From JBBSEZ01 sp038239195 (GTDB lineage: Bacteria; Planctomycetota; Planctomycetia; Gemmatales; Gemmataceae), in assembly GCA_038239195.1 (NCBI GenBank), contig JBBSEZ010000121.1, forward strand, positions 1-23,235: a DNA stretch of 23,235 nt, read 5' to 3'. Positions 7,799 to 15,552 of the stretch are shown in pieces; within the stretch, counting starts at the first letter, position 1, and every line of letters starts with the position of its first letter. The position numbers were made by a program, and so were the translations under genes. Under the pieces are notes generated by a model. The model saw only the letters and a program-made list of their open reading frames with translations. It was not told the origin of the DNA and ran no database searches.

Positions 7799-8223
7799 AT
7801 CTGTTTCCCCGTCAGCTTGCTGTAGAGCCACTTCTGAGTATCGAAACAGAAGTTGCCCCCGTTCCGGGCCTTGAAGACGACCACGCCCTCGGGGACGTGG
7901 AGGAGAACCTCGCCCATGTCGTCGAAGAAGACCTTGACGTCAAGCTCCTTGATGCGCTCGGCCTTCTCGGCGAAGCGGTTGACGAGGACGACTTCGGCCC
8001 GCACCCCAAGCGCGGCGGCGTCGGCCTCCGCCTTCGCCTTGTTGTCCCGGTAGGTGAGGACGTAGACCTTGCCGGGCCAGGACGCGGCCAGGAACTGGAA
8101 GAAGGCCGGGGCCTGGTCGATCGTCCCGTCGAGGTCCATGCCCAGGGCGGGACACGGTAAGGGAGGTGTGGCCGGGCCCACCCTCTCCGCCCCAGGCACG
8201 GCCGTCTTGTTTGGCGGGCTCAT
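7795..8223 (-). CDS. HAD-like hydrolase
   Basis: 142 residues, a short HAD-superfamily protein. Motif I is GMDLDGTID (28-36), where Asp30 would be the nucleophile and Asp32 the general acid. Motif II is the strand VYVLTYRD (53-60) with Thr57, a basic residue follows at Lys87 or Lys92, and motif III is VKVFFDDMGE (96-105) with Asp101/Asp102. There is little room for a cap, so it resembles capless C0-type phosphatases, which often act on macromolecular substrates; the substrate is unknown. The start used is the ATG at 8223, with a weak ribosome site. The first 24 residues are low-complexity and the true start might be a later codon. It overlaps the TIGR02996 gene by 4 bases and heads a four-gene leftward run. 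Confidence 0.72.
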   Translation of the reverse strand: MSPPNKTAVPGAERVGPATPPLPCPALGMDLDGTIDQAPAFFQFLAASWPGKVYVLTYRDNKAKAEADAAALGVRAEVVLVNRFAEKAERIKELDVKVFFDDMGEVLLHVPEGVVVFKARNGGNFCFDTQKWLYSKLTGKQI

Positions 8224-8352
8224 CGCTGTGGTCTCTTCCTCAAGCTCTCCACCGTCTGACGACGTCCGGCAAGATGGCCCCGGGAGGCCGAACGCACGCA
8301 GCGCTTCAAGGCACCCAGCGCAAGTCCCTCGCCCGGGAGATGACGCCGGAAG

Positions 8353-8622
8353 TCAGCAAACCGACAAAGAGAGGCGTGCAACTGAACAGCATGCGGAGCC
8401 AGCCGGCCAGGCGCCTGCCGGCACCCGCAAGGCAGGCCCAAAAGGAACGCCCGCCAACAACGTGAGGCCCGCTACCGCGACCGACTGTCCGGTTTCGAGC
8501 ATGGGGCGAATCGGCGTGCCTGGCGGGAGCCCCAGCAGCGGCAGCCAGATGGCGACCGCGAGCCCATTGCCCAGCAGGGGCACGACCGCGGCCGCGAGCG
8601 TTAACCACCGCTCTTGCTTCAT
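8353..8622 (-). CDS. Possible small membrane protein, perhaps frameshifted
   Basis: 89 residues starting MKQERWLTLAAAVVPLLGNG, with two likely membrane helices (about 6-32 and 47-62) and GAGGG 8 bases before the start. After about residue 62 the frame becomes Arg/Pro/Ala-rich and less membrane-like. In the neighbouring minus-strand frame, which stays open to 8306, the same DNA reads WLRMLFSCTPLFVGLLTSGV, a much better third helix. A single indel near 8430 would therefore restore a protein of about 105 residues with three helices. This could be a decayed gene, a sequencing error, or chance in GC-rich DNA. No family is recognised. Confidence 0.35.
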   Translation of the reverse strand: MKQERWLTLAAAVVPLLGNGLAVAIWLPLLGLPPGTPIRPMLETGQSVAVAGLTLLAGVPFGPALRVPAGAWPAGSACCSVARLSLSVC

Positions 8623-8928
8623 GCGACAGGCCCTCTGGCCCTCTTCGTCCTCAGCCCCATCGTACGGCCTCCGCGACTTTCCCGCGAGGGGCTGGCCTGC
8701 CCTTTCGTCCGTCGCTATGTTTTATCACCGGGCATGGCGGCAAAGTGTTCGCGCCATTCCCGGCTTCGCGACCGCCCGCATTTGCGAGGCCTGTCGGTCG
8801 CAACTTCGCTCGCCCTCCCACAACTTCGGGCCCCGTGAGGAGCAGAGGCACGACCGGCACAGGACTTGCCTCTCATTCTCCCATTCTCCGATCCCGTCCT
8901 TACGGTATGCGCGTACAGGAGGGTTGGC
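8623..8928. other. Intergenic region between divergent genes
   Basis: This 306-bp gap separates the leftward membrane-protein candidate from the rightward REC-ATPase gene and so probably holds both promoters. A locally AT-rich spot at about 8716-8728 (TATGTTTTATCA) is the best -10-like sequence on the plus strand. An AGGAGG ribosome site at about 8917-8922 serves the gene at 8929. A CAGCCCC/GGGGCTG pair (8652-8658 and 8688-8694) could form a weak stem with a long loop. I see no gene here. Confidence 0.5.
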
Positions 8929-9774
8929 ATGTTCCCTCGACCGAACGCCCGCAAGACCGTCCTGGTGGTGGAAGACGACGCCCTGACGCGAGAGGCCCTC
9001 GTTCTCGCCCTCGAGGCCGACGGACATCGCGCCGGCCGGGCCGCCAACGGCCAGGAGGCCCTCGACCTGCTCCGGCAGGGGCCGCCGCCCGACCTGATCG
9101 TGCTCGACCTGACAATGCCCGTGCTCGACGGCTGGCAGTTCCGCCGCCAGCAGCGGGCCGACGCGGCCCTCTCCGCCATCCCGGTCGTCGTCCTCTCCGC
9201 CCACAGCGACCTACCCCGCGGCGCCGGCCCCCTCGGGGCGGCCGCCCACCTCCAGAAGCCCCTGGAGATCGGGCGACTGCTCGACGCCGTCCGTCCCTTC
9301 CTGGCGGCGCCACGGGCCGGCGAACACGCCATCCCGGCGCCCGAATCGCCGGCGCCGCTTGCGCTCGTCTTGCGCTCCACGGCGGAGGTCGCCCCCCTCC
9401 TCGATGCGGTCGCCGGCGCCATGACGGGCAAAGGCTTCGCCCGCAAGGACGTGTTCGGCATGCGCCTGTCCCTGGAGGAGGCGCTGGTCAACGCGATCAA
9501 GCACGGCCATCGGGGCGACCCGGCCAAGCAGGTGCGCGTCCGCTACCAAGTCACCGCCGAGCAGGCCTTCGTCGAGGTCGAGGACGAAGGGCCGGGTTTT
9601 GACCGCGACCTGGTCCCCGACGCCCTCAGCGCGGAGGGGCTGGAGCGCGCCTCGGGGCGCGGCCTGCTCCTCATGCGCCACTTTATGACCTGGGTGCGCT
9701 ACAACGCGCGGGGCAACGCCGTCGCTCTGTGCAAGCAGCGATCCGTCGCCCTCGCTCACGCCGAGGGCACGTAG
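8929..9774 (+). CDS. Receiver domain fused to an RsbW-like ATPase
   Basis: 281 residues. Residues 10-125 are a response-regulator receiver: acidic pocket Glu15-Asp16-Asp17, phosphoacceptor Asp60 (LIVLDLTMP), Ser90 (VVVLSAH) and Lys110 (QKP). A Pro/Ala linker leads to a GHKL ATPase of the HATPase_c_2 type used by RsbW/SpoIIAB anti-sigma kinases (about 148-270): N-box SLEEALVNAIKHGH (181-194), DEGPGFD (219-225) and SGRGLLLM (242-249). There is no HisKA dimerisation domain, so it should not be a classical histidine kinase. A receiver controlling a serine kinase or anti-sigma activity is the natural inference. The ATG at 8929 was chosen because AGGAGG lies 6 bases upstream. No STAS antagonist or sigma factor is adjacent. 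The 3' end overlaps a possible minus-strand fragment. Confidence 0.86.
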   Translation: MFPRPNARKTVLVVEDDALTREALVLALEADGHRAGRAANGQEALDLLRQGPPPDLIVLDLTMPVLDGWQFRRQQRADAALSAIPVVVLSAHSDLPRGAGPLGAAAHLQKPLEIGRLLDAVRPFLAAPRAGEHAIPAPESPAPLALVLRSTAEVAPLLDAVAGAMTGKGFARKDVFGMRLSLEEALVNAIKHGHRGDPAKQVRVRYQVTAEQAFVEVEDEGPGFDRDLVPDALSAEGLERASGRGLLLMRHFMTWVRYNARGNAVALCKQRSVALAHAEGT

Positions 9775-9947
9775 ACGGGCCAGTGAAACCAGGCGCAGTA
9801 CCGATCGCCCACCATCTTCGCTCCCAGATAGCCCCTGTCCACCGCCACTCCGAAGCCGGCCGCCAGGAAGTCCGCGCAGCCGGTCAGGCCCACGCCGTGT
9901 CCGCCGTGCGTCAGCCTGCCCCACGGAGAGCAGTGGCAGTCAAAATC
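9756..9947 (-). other. Possible gene fragment on the minus strand
   Basis: Between the two convergent genes one minus-strand frame has protein-like composition and strongly GC-biased third positions. It reads GLTGCADFLAAGFGVAVDRG, then GAKMVGDRYCAWFHWPVYVP, and stops at 9758-9756. A GTG at 9893 could start a 45-residue product, but its ribosome site is poor. Upstream it continues as CHCSPWGRLTHGGHG and then runs into the PD-(D/E)XK gene in another frame. It may be the C-terminal remnant of a lost gene. I cannot name a family. Confidence 0.3.
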
Positions 9948-10519
9948 CCAAAGATCTTCCGGGCTGACTGGATCGGATACTCGACGACGTCCACCGACGC
10001 CTTCGTCCCCTCCAAGCGCAAAAACCGCCACAGGATGCCCGTTGTCACGATTCCGTAGATCGCCCCGTCCGGCCTCTGCTCTTGCTCGTTGAACTTCTGA
10101 GCCGCCACCATCTCCGCGAGGCATTGCGGGATGCCTGCGACGATGTTTTCGTTCTTCGCCTCCACCAACACACACACGGGAGCGGTCAGCGCCAGTTGTT
10201 CCGGGCTGCGAGCCAGGATGTAATCGCAGCGGCCTTTCAGTCCAGCCGATTCATCGACGGTGAACTCGATGCCGGAAAACAAGCTGACCCGATCCCGATA
10301 GAGCAATTTGAACTCGATAAGAATCGGGGCGATCACCAACTCCGAGCGGGCCTTCTCCGTGTTGACGTTGACCGCTAACGGAAGATAACGAGCAAGGGTG
10401 TCCGCCAACACGGCAGGTAGCTCTACCTCGGCGACGTCGTCAAACAGGTTCCTTCCCTCTTCGATGGCGAGTCGGAAGCGCTGTTTCAAGTTGGCAACCG
10501 TAAAGTCGCTATAGGCCAT
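9911..10519 (-). CDS. PD-(D/E)XK nuclease-fold protein
   Basis: 202 residues. It has the core of a small PD-(D/E)XK nuclease-like protein: a helical N-terminus, Glu60 (KARSELVIAP), the catalytic-type aspartate in KGRCDYILA (Asp99), the Glu-X-Lys motif VLVEAKNENI (118-127, Glu120 and Lys122) and a downstream helix with Gln132 (IPQCLAEM). All three core residues are present, so it could bind metal and cut nucleic acid. Similar stand-alone proteins are common in cyanobacteria and planctomycetes with no assigned role, and there is no methyltransferase beside it to suggest restriction. The start ATG follows a weak ribosome site. Its codon use is visibly less GC-rich than its neighbours (for example FTVANLKQRF), which could reflect transfer. 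Confidence 0.68.
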   Translation of the reverse strand: MAYSDFTVANLKQRFRLAIEEGRNLFDDVAEVELPAVLADTLARYLPLAVNVNTEKARSELVIAPILIEFKLLYRDRVSLFSGIEFTVDESAGLKGRCDYILARSPEQLALTAPVCVLVEAKNENIVAGIPQCLAEMVAAQKFNEQEQRPDGAIYGIVTTGILWRFLRLEGTKASVDVVEYPIQSARKIFGILTATALRGAG

Positions 10520-10898
10520 CGCTGCGCTCGGCAGATTGAACTTGACCGCACCGCTCGCTCCTGGCTCCCGACCGCCCGGGGACGTCGGAGGCCCTTGAAT
10601 CGCATCCTACCCGACGTCTATCGGCATGGCAAGAAAATCACCCGTCTCCGAGGGGCCCCGCCGGTGGCAGTCCACGCCGGCCAGCCGGGCCCGTTCCCGG
10701 CCCGTCGTTTCCGCGATCGTGGCGGCCCCGCGGTCGAGCTCGGCCCTCGTCGCTCCTCCTGATCCAGTTTCCTTTCTCCCCTTCCGGGGGCAAAACTGCC
10801 AGGCCAGGTGTTGCGGGGCCCCGGAAGCGCGGGGTATGCTGGACGGCCACGCGATGGCGCGGTCCTTATCCGAGCGTTGTTCTTTCCGGGAGGGCTCG
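10520..10898. other. Intergenic region upstream of the WD40 gene
   Basis: This 379-bp gap lies between divergent genes. The frame of the WD40 protein stays open through it, but the translated sequence is Arg/Pro/Ser-rich and ends before a clear ribosome site and signal peptide, so I treat it as non-coding. It holds a candidate sigma-70 promoter at 10811-10840. Otherwise I see nothing specific. Confidence 0.5.
10811..10840 (+). promoter_or_regulatory. Candidate sigma-70 promoter of the WD40 gene
   Basis: TTGCGG (10811-10816) is followed after 18 bases by TATGCT (10835-10840). It would give a leader of about 50 bases before the ATG at 10899. This is a pattern match only; the spacer is one base longer than ideal. 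Confidence 0.35.
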
Positions 10899-13013
10899 AT
10901 GCAACGGAAGCGGTTGTGGTTGTTCGGCCTCGCGCTGCTCATCGGGGCCGCCGGGGCGGTTCCCGGCGACACGCCCTCAAAGGAACGGCCTGCGAGCACG
11001 ACGATTTCCGGCGACCCGATCTCCCTGAGGCCGGGCGGCGGATTGAGCGTGCGCACGCCGGTCGTCCGGCCGCGGTCCCTCAAAGGGGCCCGCTCGTGGA
11101 CCATCGAGACGCGGCGACACCGCTGGGCGGCGATCGACCTCGCGCTGTCTCCCGACGGCTCGCTCGTCGCGACCACCGGCTACGACGGCATGATCCGGCT
11201 GTGGGACGTCGCGACGGGCGACCTGGTGCGCGTGCTGGTGGGCCACGACAGCTACGTCTATGGCGTCGCCTGGTCGGCGGACGGCCGTTACCTCGCCTCG
11301 GCCGGGTCGCACGACCTCACGGTCCGCGTGTGGGAGGTCAAGACGGGGCTGCCCCTGAAAGTGCTCACGGGGCTCAAGGACGTGCCGATCGTGGTCGCCT
11401 GGTCGCCGGACGGCTCGCTGCTCGCGGCCGGCACCGCTCAGAGCGGTTACGTCTCGGTGTGGGGCATGGCCAGCGGCACTCACCTGAAGACGGTCAGCAG
11501 CGGGAAGTCCATCGTCGCGCTCGCCTTTTCCCCCGACGGGAAAACGCTGGCGTGTGGCGTCTCGCAGGTCGGCGTGATCTTCCGCGAAGCGCGCGAGCTG
11601 ACCGTCAGCTCGCAAATCGACCTCACGGGACAGGACCCACGGGGGCTGTCCTTCTCGGCCGACGGCAAGCAACTCGTCGTCGGGGCCAGCAAGAACGCCC
11701 TGATCTGGGACGTGGAGGGGAAGAAGGTGGCGCGCCGGTTCGACTGGCTCGCCCTGGTGCTGGCGCGGCACGGCAACCGTGTGGCAGTGTCGTCTCCGGC
11801 GGGACGGATGTACGACCTCGAGACGGGCAAGGCGGGGGTGGCTCTCCCGGCCGGGCAGGCGGTGAGCTGGTCGGCCGACGGCAAGGCGATCTGCGTGCTG
11901 TCCGGCGACCACGTCCTGCGCATCGACCCGACGAAAGGCACGGAGGCGAAGCGCTGGAGCGTGGCCGAGACCGGGACCATCTGGTGGTTCCCGGGCCGGC
12001 CGATAGTGACGGGGATCGGCACGAACAGGCCACAACTCTGGGACACTGTGACCGGCAAGTTGCTGCACTCCCTGGAGGGGCACGTGGCGGCGACGACCGC
12101 GGTGGCGTGGTCTCCCGGAGGCAAGCTCCTGGCCACGGGGGGGCACGACAAGACCGTCCGCGTCTGGTCCCCGGCGACGGGCAAGCTGCTCCGCACGCTC
12201 GGCGGGATCGAGGGCGCGGTCACCGGGCTGGCGGTGGCGGGGGACGGGAAGATCGCGGCCGGCTCGGCCGACCAGAAGGTGTACGTCTTCGCGGCGGGGG
12301 CGACGAAACCGCTCAAGACGTTTACCGGACACACCGGCTCGGTAAAGGCGCTGGCCTGGGGCAAGGACGGCCGGCTGGCGTCGGGGGCGCAGGACGCCAC
12401 GGTCCGCTTGTGGGCCCTGGACGCCAAGAAACCATTGCCCACCCTGGAGCACGCGGGCAGCGTCGAAAGCCTGGCGTTCGCCCCCAACGGGAAATGGCTG
12501 GCGGCGGGCTCGTCGGAGCACTGGGTCACCGTCTGGGCCTACCCGAGCCGGAAGCGGGCCCACGAGTTGATGAGCGGGGGCAGCCCGCCGAGCGTGACGG
12601 CCCTGGCCTGGGGCCTCGACTCGAACCATCTGCTCGCCGGCCGATCGAACCACACGTTTCAACTCTGGGACCTGAAGGTCGGCAAGGCCACCCAGAACAT
12701 CGGCGTCATGGCGCCGGTGCATTCGGTAAGCTGGGCGGCCGGCGACAAGACGGCGGTCACGTGTACGCTCGACCGCTGCGTTCGTTTCTGGGGCCCGAAC
12801 ACCGGCCAGCTCCAGGCGACGGTGCTGGCCGACAAGGACCAGATGAGCTGCGTCTCCGCCGAGGGGCATTACCGCATCGCCAACGAGGCGGAGACGGAAC
12901 TGGTCGCCGTCGTCCTAACCCGGACGGGGATGGACACCTTCGCGCCCCGCGAGCTCGGGGCGAAGTTCGGCTGGAAGAACAATCCGGCCCGGGCCCGGAT
13001 GACGGGGAACTGA
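10899..13013 (+). CDS. Exported WD40-repeat protein
   Basis: 704 residues. The N-terminus MQRKRLWLFGLALLIGAAGA is a signal peptide, so the protein should act in the periplasm or paryphoplasm, where such proteins serve as interaction scaffolds. From about residue 75 there are roughly 14 WD40-like blades, for example LALSPDGSLVATTGYDGMIR, VAWSADGRYLASAGS, VAWSPGGKLLATGGHDKTVR and ALAWGKDGRLASGAQDATVR. This number fits two seven-bladed propellers. The middle blades (about 240-370) are degenerate and lack the WD dipeptide. The C-terminal tail (SAEGHYRIANEAETELVAVV) lies outside the propellers. No kinase or sigma-factor domain is fused. The ATG at 10899 has GGGAGGG just upstream. The next gene starts 16 bases after its stop, so the two form an operon. 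Confidence 0.85.
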   Translation: MQRKRLWLFGLALLIGAAGAVPGDTPSKERPASTTISGDPISLRPGGGLSVRTPVVRPRSLKGARSWTIETRRHRWAAIDLALSPDGSLVATTGYDGMIRLWDVATGDLVRVLVGHDSYVYGVAWSADGRYLASAGSHDLTVRVWEVKTGLPLKVLTGLKDVPIVVAWSPDGSLLAAGTAQSGYVSVWGMASGTHLKTVSSGKSIVALAFSPDGKTLACGVSQVGVIFREARELTVSSQIDLTGQDPRGLSFSADGKQLVVGASKNALIWDVEGKKVARRFDWLALVLARHGNRVAVSSPAGRMYDLETGKAGVALPAGQAVSWSADGKAICVLSGDHVLRIDPTKGTEAKRWSVAETGTIWWFPGRPIVTGIGTNRPQLWDTVTGKLLHSLEGHVAATTAVAWSPGGKLLATGGHDKTVRVWSPATGKLLRTLGGIEGAVTGLAVAGDGKIAAGSADQKVYVFAAGATKPLKTFTGHTGSVKALAWGKDGRLASGAQDATVRLWALDAKKPLPTLEHAGSVESLAFAPNGKWLAAGSSEHWVTVWAYPSRKRAHELMSGGSPPSVTALAWGLDSNHLLAGRSNHTFQLWDLKVGKATQNIGVMAPVHSVSWAAGDKTAVTCTLDRCVRFWGPNTGQLQATVLADKDQMSCVSAEGHYRIANEAETELVAVVLTRTGMDTFAPRELGAKFGWKNNPARARMTGN

Positions 13014-13029
13014 CGGGGGAGGCCGGCCA

Positions 13030-14118
13030 ATGAGCGTCTGGTTCGCCTATCGCTGCCATTACGCCTTGCCCGCGGCCCGGTTCGTCAAGTGCTTCGACGA
13101 GCCGACCCTCCTGGAGTGGTTCCGCAACCACTGCAAGCCCATCGCCGACGTGGAGGAGGCCTACGCTTACTTGAACGGGCTGTTCGGCATCGTTCCCTAC
13201 GGGATGGAGTACTTGCTGACCCGGCTCGCGGAGGAGAACGTCCAACCGCCGCGGAACAACCGGGAGCTGCGCGAGGCGTTCGATCACTGGAGCGTCAAGG
13301 GAGACTGGCTGTTCCAGCCGCACGCGATCCAGGGGCTGGACGACGACGACGAGGCTCAGATGGCCTTCTACGTCTTCGACGAGGTGTTTGCTCGCAAATA
13401 CCCGGAGCGCGTGGCCTGCCTGATGCACGAGGACTGGCAGTTGCCCGGCGACGCGGGGACTGGCCCGTTCGTCCCGGCGTTCCGAACCACCCGGTTGCGG
13501 CCCCGCGGGAACTGGGAAGGCACGACCTACCTCGTCTTTCTGGTGGACGACACCCTGGAATTGACCGACATGAACGTGGAGAGCTACCGGCTGGACGGCG
13601 TTCGGCTCCCTCAACTGGCCCGCTTGCTGGCGCGGACGACCGAGGCGGAACGAGAGGACTACGAGTGGGGCGTGACGCTGCTCGACCTGGCGGGCGAGGT
13701 GCTGGCCGACGGCGCAGGCAGCGAGCCGATGGAGGAGGCCTTTCTCCAGGAACTGAGGAGCGATCCGCACGACGACGCGGTCTGGGCCGTCTACGGCGAC
13801 TGGCTGGAGGAGCACGGCCGGCCGAGGGCCGAGCTCTGGCTGTTGCAGCAAGCCCTGGCCCGGATCGGCACGAGGCCGGTGCGCCGGCACCCTCACGAGG
13901 TAGGCCGGGTGCCCAACCTGTCGCGCTGGCGCGTCGAGCCTCACCTGGCGCAGCTGTCGCTGCACCAATCGACGCTGTACCACAGCAACTGCTTCGACCA
14001 CTGGATCGTGTTCGACGACCTGTGGGCCAGCGCGCACCCGGACCTGGCCAACTCGCTGTTGCGGCAGCTGGAGCGCTGGGACGTGCTCTCCAGCCCGCGC
14101 CGCCCGCGGTCGGAGTGA
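13030..14118 (+). CDS. Hypothetical protein with C-terminal TIGR02996 domain
   Basis: 362 residues. Residues 1-225 are an unrecognised, Trp/Tyr-rich soluble domain (MSVWFAYRCHYALPAARFVK, VEEAYAYLNGLFGIVPYG, TTYLVFLVDDTLELTD); the layout of an early helix and later strands is reminiscent of small immunity-type folds, but this is only an impression. Residues 233-273 are a TIGR02996 domain (PMEEAFLQELRSDPHDDAVW, then YGDWLEEHGRPRAELWLLQ). This domain normally sits at the N-terminus of proteins, so a C-terminal position is less usual. About 85 residues follow it. GGGGAGG precedes the ATG, and the gene is 16 bases downstream of the WD40 gene, suggesting a joint function. Confidence 0.75.
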   Translation: MSVWFAYRCHYALPAARFVKCFDEPTLLEWFRNHCKPIADVEEAYAYLNGLFGIVPYGMEYLLTRLAEENVQPPRNNRELREAFDHWSVKGDWLFQPHAIQGLDDDDEAQMAFYVFDEVFARKYPERVACLMHEDWQLPGDAGTGPFVPAFRTTRLRPRGNWEGTTYLVFLVDDTLELTDMNVESYRLDGVRLPQLARLLARTTEAEREDYEWGVTLLDLAGEVLADGAGSEPMEEAFLQELRSDPHDDAVWAVYGDWLEEHGRPRAELWLLQQALARIGTRPVRRHPHEVGRVPNLSRWRVEPHLAQLSLHQSTLYHSNCFDHWIVFDDLWASAHPDLANSLLRQLERWDVLSSPRRPRSE

Positions 14119-14131
14119 GGCGCCCCTCGGA

Positions 14132-14177
14132 CAGGCGAGCGGCGCGGCGTGAGCTATACGGTTCCGAAATTCGGTTG
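14132..14177 (+). repeat. Left arm of a 46-bp inverted repeat
   Basis: Matches the reverse complement of 16361-16406 at 42 of 46 positions. The inner 29 bases (GTGAGC... to ...TTCGGTTG) look like the terminal repeat of an IS66-type element; the outer 17 bases are identical between the arms. It contains the internal palindrome CCGAAATTCGG. Confidence 0.85.
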
Positions 14178-14178
14178 G

Positions 14179-14409
14179 GGAGAACGGCGCAGGTTTTGCT
14201 AGGTTGAGTTCGGGAGAGGTAGACAAACCTGTAGCAGGTGGTTGAGGAAGTTCTGTCGTCGCAAGAAAACGCGCGGCAACTGCCCAACCTTGCCCGGTCG
14301 TTGCCGCGCCTTCCAGGACGAGAACGATTCACCGCTGGCGACCCCGGCGAGCCGTTGTGGCAGTTCGGCCCATGACCCCCAACACTGCCGCCACATACTC
14401 GGGAATTGC
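14179..14409. other. Left remnant of the IS66-like element
   Basis: A minus-strand frame (about 14396 down to 14199) stays open and ends QNFLNHLLQVCLPLPNST, which I cannot match to the IS66 C-terminus. If the IS630 copy is removed, the frame of the interrupted transposase continues only about 27 codons into this stretch and stops. It therefore does not rebuild a full transposase. Confidence 0.4.
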
Positions 14410-14438
14410 TATACTTTACGCGGCCAAGAGTCAGACAT
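14410..14438 (+). repeat. Left terminal inverted repeat of IS630
   Basis: Starts TATACTTTACGCGG and matches the opposite end (15581 back to 15553) at 22 of 29 positions. The outermost TA (14410-14411) is the duplicated target, as expected for IS630/Tc1-mariner elements. Confidence 0.75.
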
Positions 14439-15482
14439 CCTCGAACACCTGGAAGTTATGGGTCATGAGGGAGGCGAGTTTATCCTTGTGCTTGGTGGGC
14501 AGTTGGTCGATGTTGCCGTGGACGGCGGCCTGGAAGTGGGCGAAGGTCGGGTGATAGCGGCCGTACAACGACTCCCGCTTCAGGAAGCGCCACAGCCGCT
14601 CGATCAGGTTGAGGTTCGGCGAGTACGGCGGCAGGAACAGCAACTCGATCTTCAGCGAGTCGGCCAGCGCCTGCACCACCGCGTTACGCTGACACCGCGC
14701 GTTGTCCAGCACCAGGGTGACCGGGCCCACCAAGCCCTGCCCCGCCACCTTCCTCAACAACTCGCACATCGTGTCCGTGTTTACCACCGTCGTGTTCGTC
14801 ACCGCCGTCAGTTCGTTCGTCACGGCGTTGAAGGCCCCCAACACGTTGAACCGCTGCCGCCCCGACGCCGCACGCACGAACAGCCGCGCGAACGACCACA
14901 GGCAACACAGGAACGTGCCGAACACGAAGTGCGCCGCGTCCACGAAGAAAACGTGCCGCTGGCCCGCCTTCGCCTCCTCCAGGCGCGGGCTCAGTTCGGT
15001 GTCCAGGAACTCCTTCTGCTCGCGCACGTGCTCCTCGAGACTTTTTTGGGGGGGACGGGGATGGCGCGGACGCGCTGGAACTTCAATCCCAGTCCCTTGA
15101 GGAACTTGCGGACCTGGCTGGGCTGGCGGCGGATGCCGGTCCGCTGCTCGATGCGCTCGCAAGCCTCGGCGATGGAGCGGGCGGGTTGCCGGGTGAGCTC
15201 CTCACGGATAAGGTCACGGTGGGCTGCCAGGTCGCTCACGGGGCCGCTGACGCCCCAGCGGCGCAGGCCGTCGGGGCCGCCATCGCGGAAGGCGGCGACG
15301 TAGCGCTGGACGGTGGCCCGCCCCAGGCCGGCGACCTGGGCGGCCTGCGCGCGGGTCAGGCCGCAGTGCAGCATGCGGAGCACGAGCATCTTGCGGCGGA
15401 CGTGTGCCTGGGGGTGAGAGTCGCGCTCTTCGTTGACGACCCGCTGCTGCTCTGCCGTCAGTTCGATCCGAAGCCAGCCCAT
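14431..15482 (-). CDS. IS630-family transposase, made by frameshift (orfA-orfB)
   Basis: OrfA (15482 to 14991) carries the DNA-binding part: an HTH at GLTRAQAAQVAGLGRATVQR and a second HTH-like block at RQPSQVRKFLKGLGL. OrfB (open from 15162, stop at 14431) carries the DDE catalytic core: HVFFVDAAHFVFG (first Asp), LVLDNARCQRN (second Asp) and PPYSPNLNLIERLWRFLK (Glu). The two frames overlap, and a -1 shift at the C7A6 tract (minus strand, 15054-15042) joins them into about 350 residues, the normal IS630 length. OrfA alone would be 163 residues. The ATG at 15482 has GAGGGA upstream. The product cuts at the inverted ends and inserts at TA. Confidence 0.82.
15042..15054 (-). other. Probable frameshift tract in the IS630 transposase
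   Basis: On the coding strand the tract is CCCCCCCAAAAAAG. In the orfA frame it is read CCC CCC AAA AAA G, and in the orfB frame CCC CCC CAA AAA AG, a -1 change. A6 runs support ribosomal or transcriptional slippage in several IS630 members. A sequencing indel in the homopolymers is the alternative. Confidence 0.6.
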
Positions 15483-15552
15483 CGCGATTCCCTCGGGAGC
15501 ACAACCAGACCAGGTCACATCCTTTCTTCTATTCGGGTCGCCCCAAACGGAA

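Noticed and set aside
9911..10519. Restriction endonuclease of a restriction-modification system
   Set aside because: The nuclease fold is present, but no methyltransferase or specificity gene is nearby.
10808..13033. Plus-strand open frame of 741 codons
   Set aside because: Shifted frame of the WD40 gene; the translation is Arg/Gly-rich with no repeats, whereas the chosen frame shows WD40 blades and a signal peptide.
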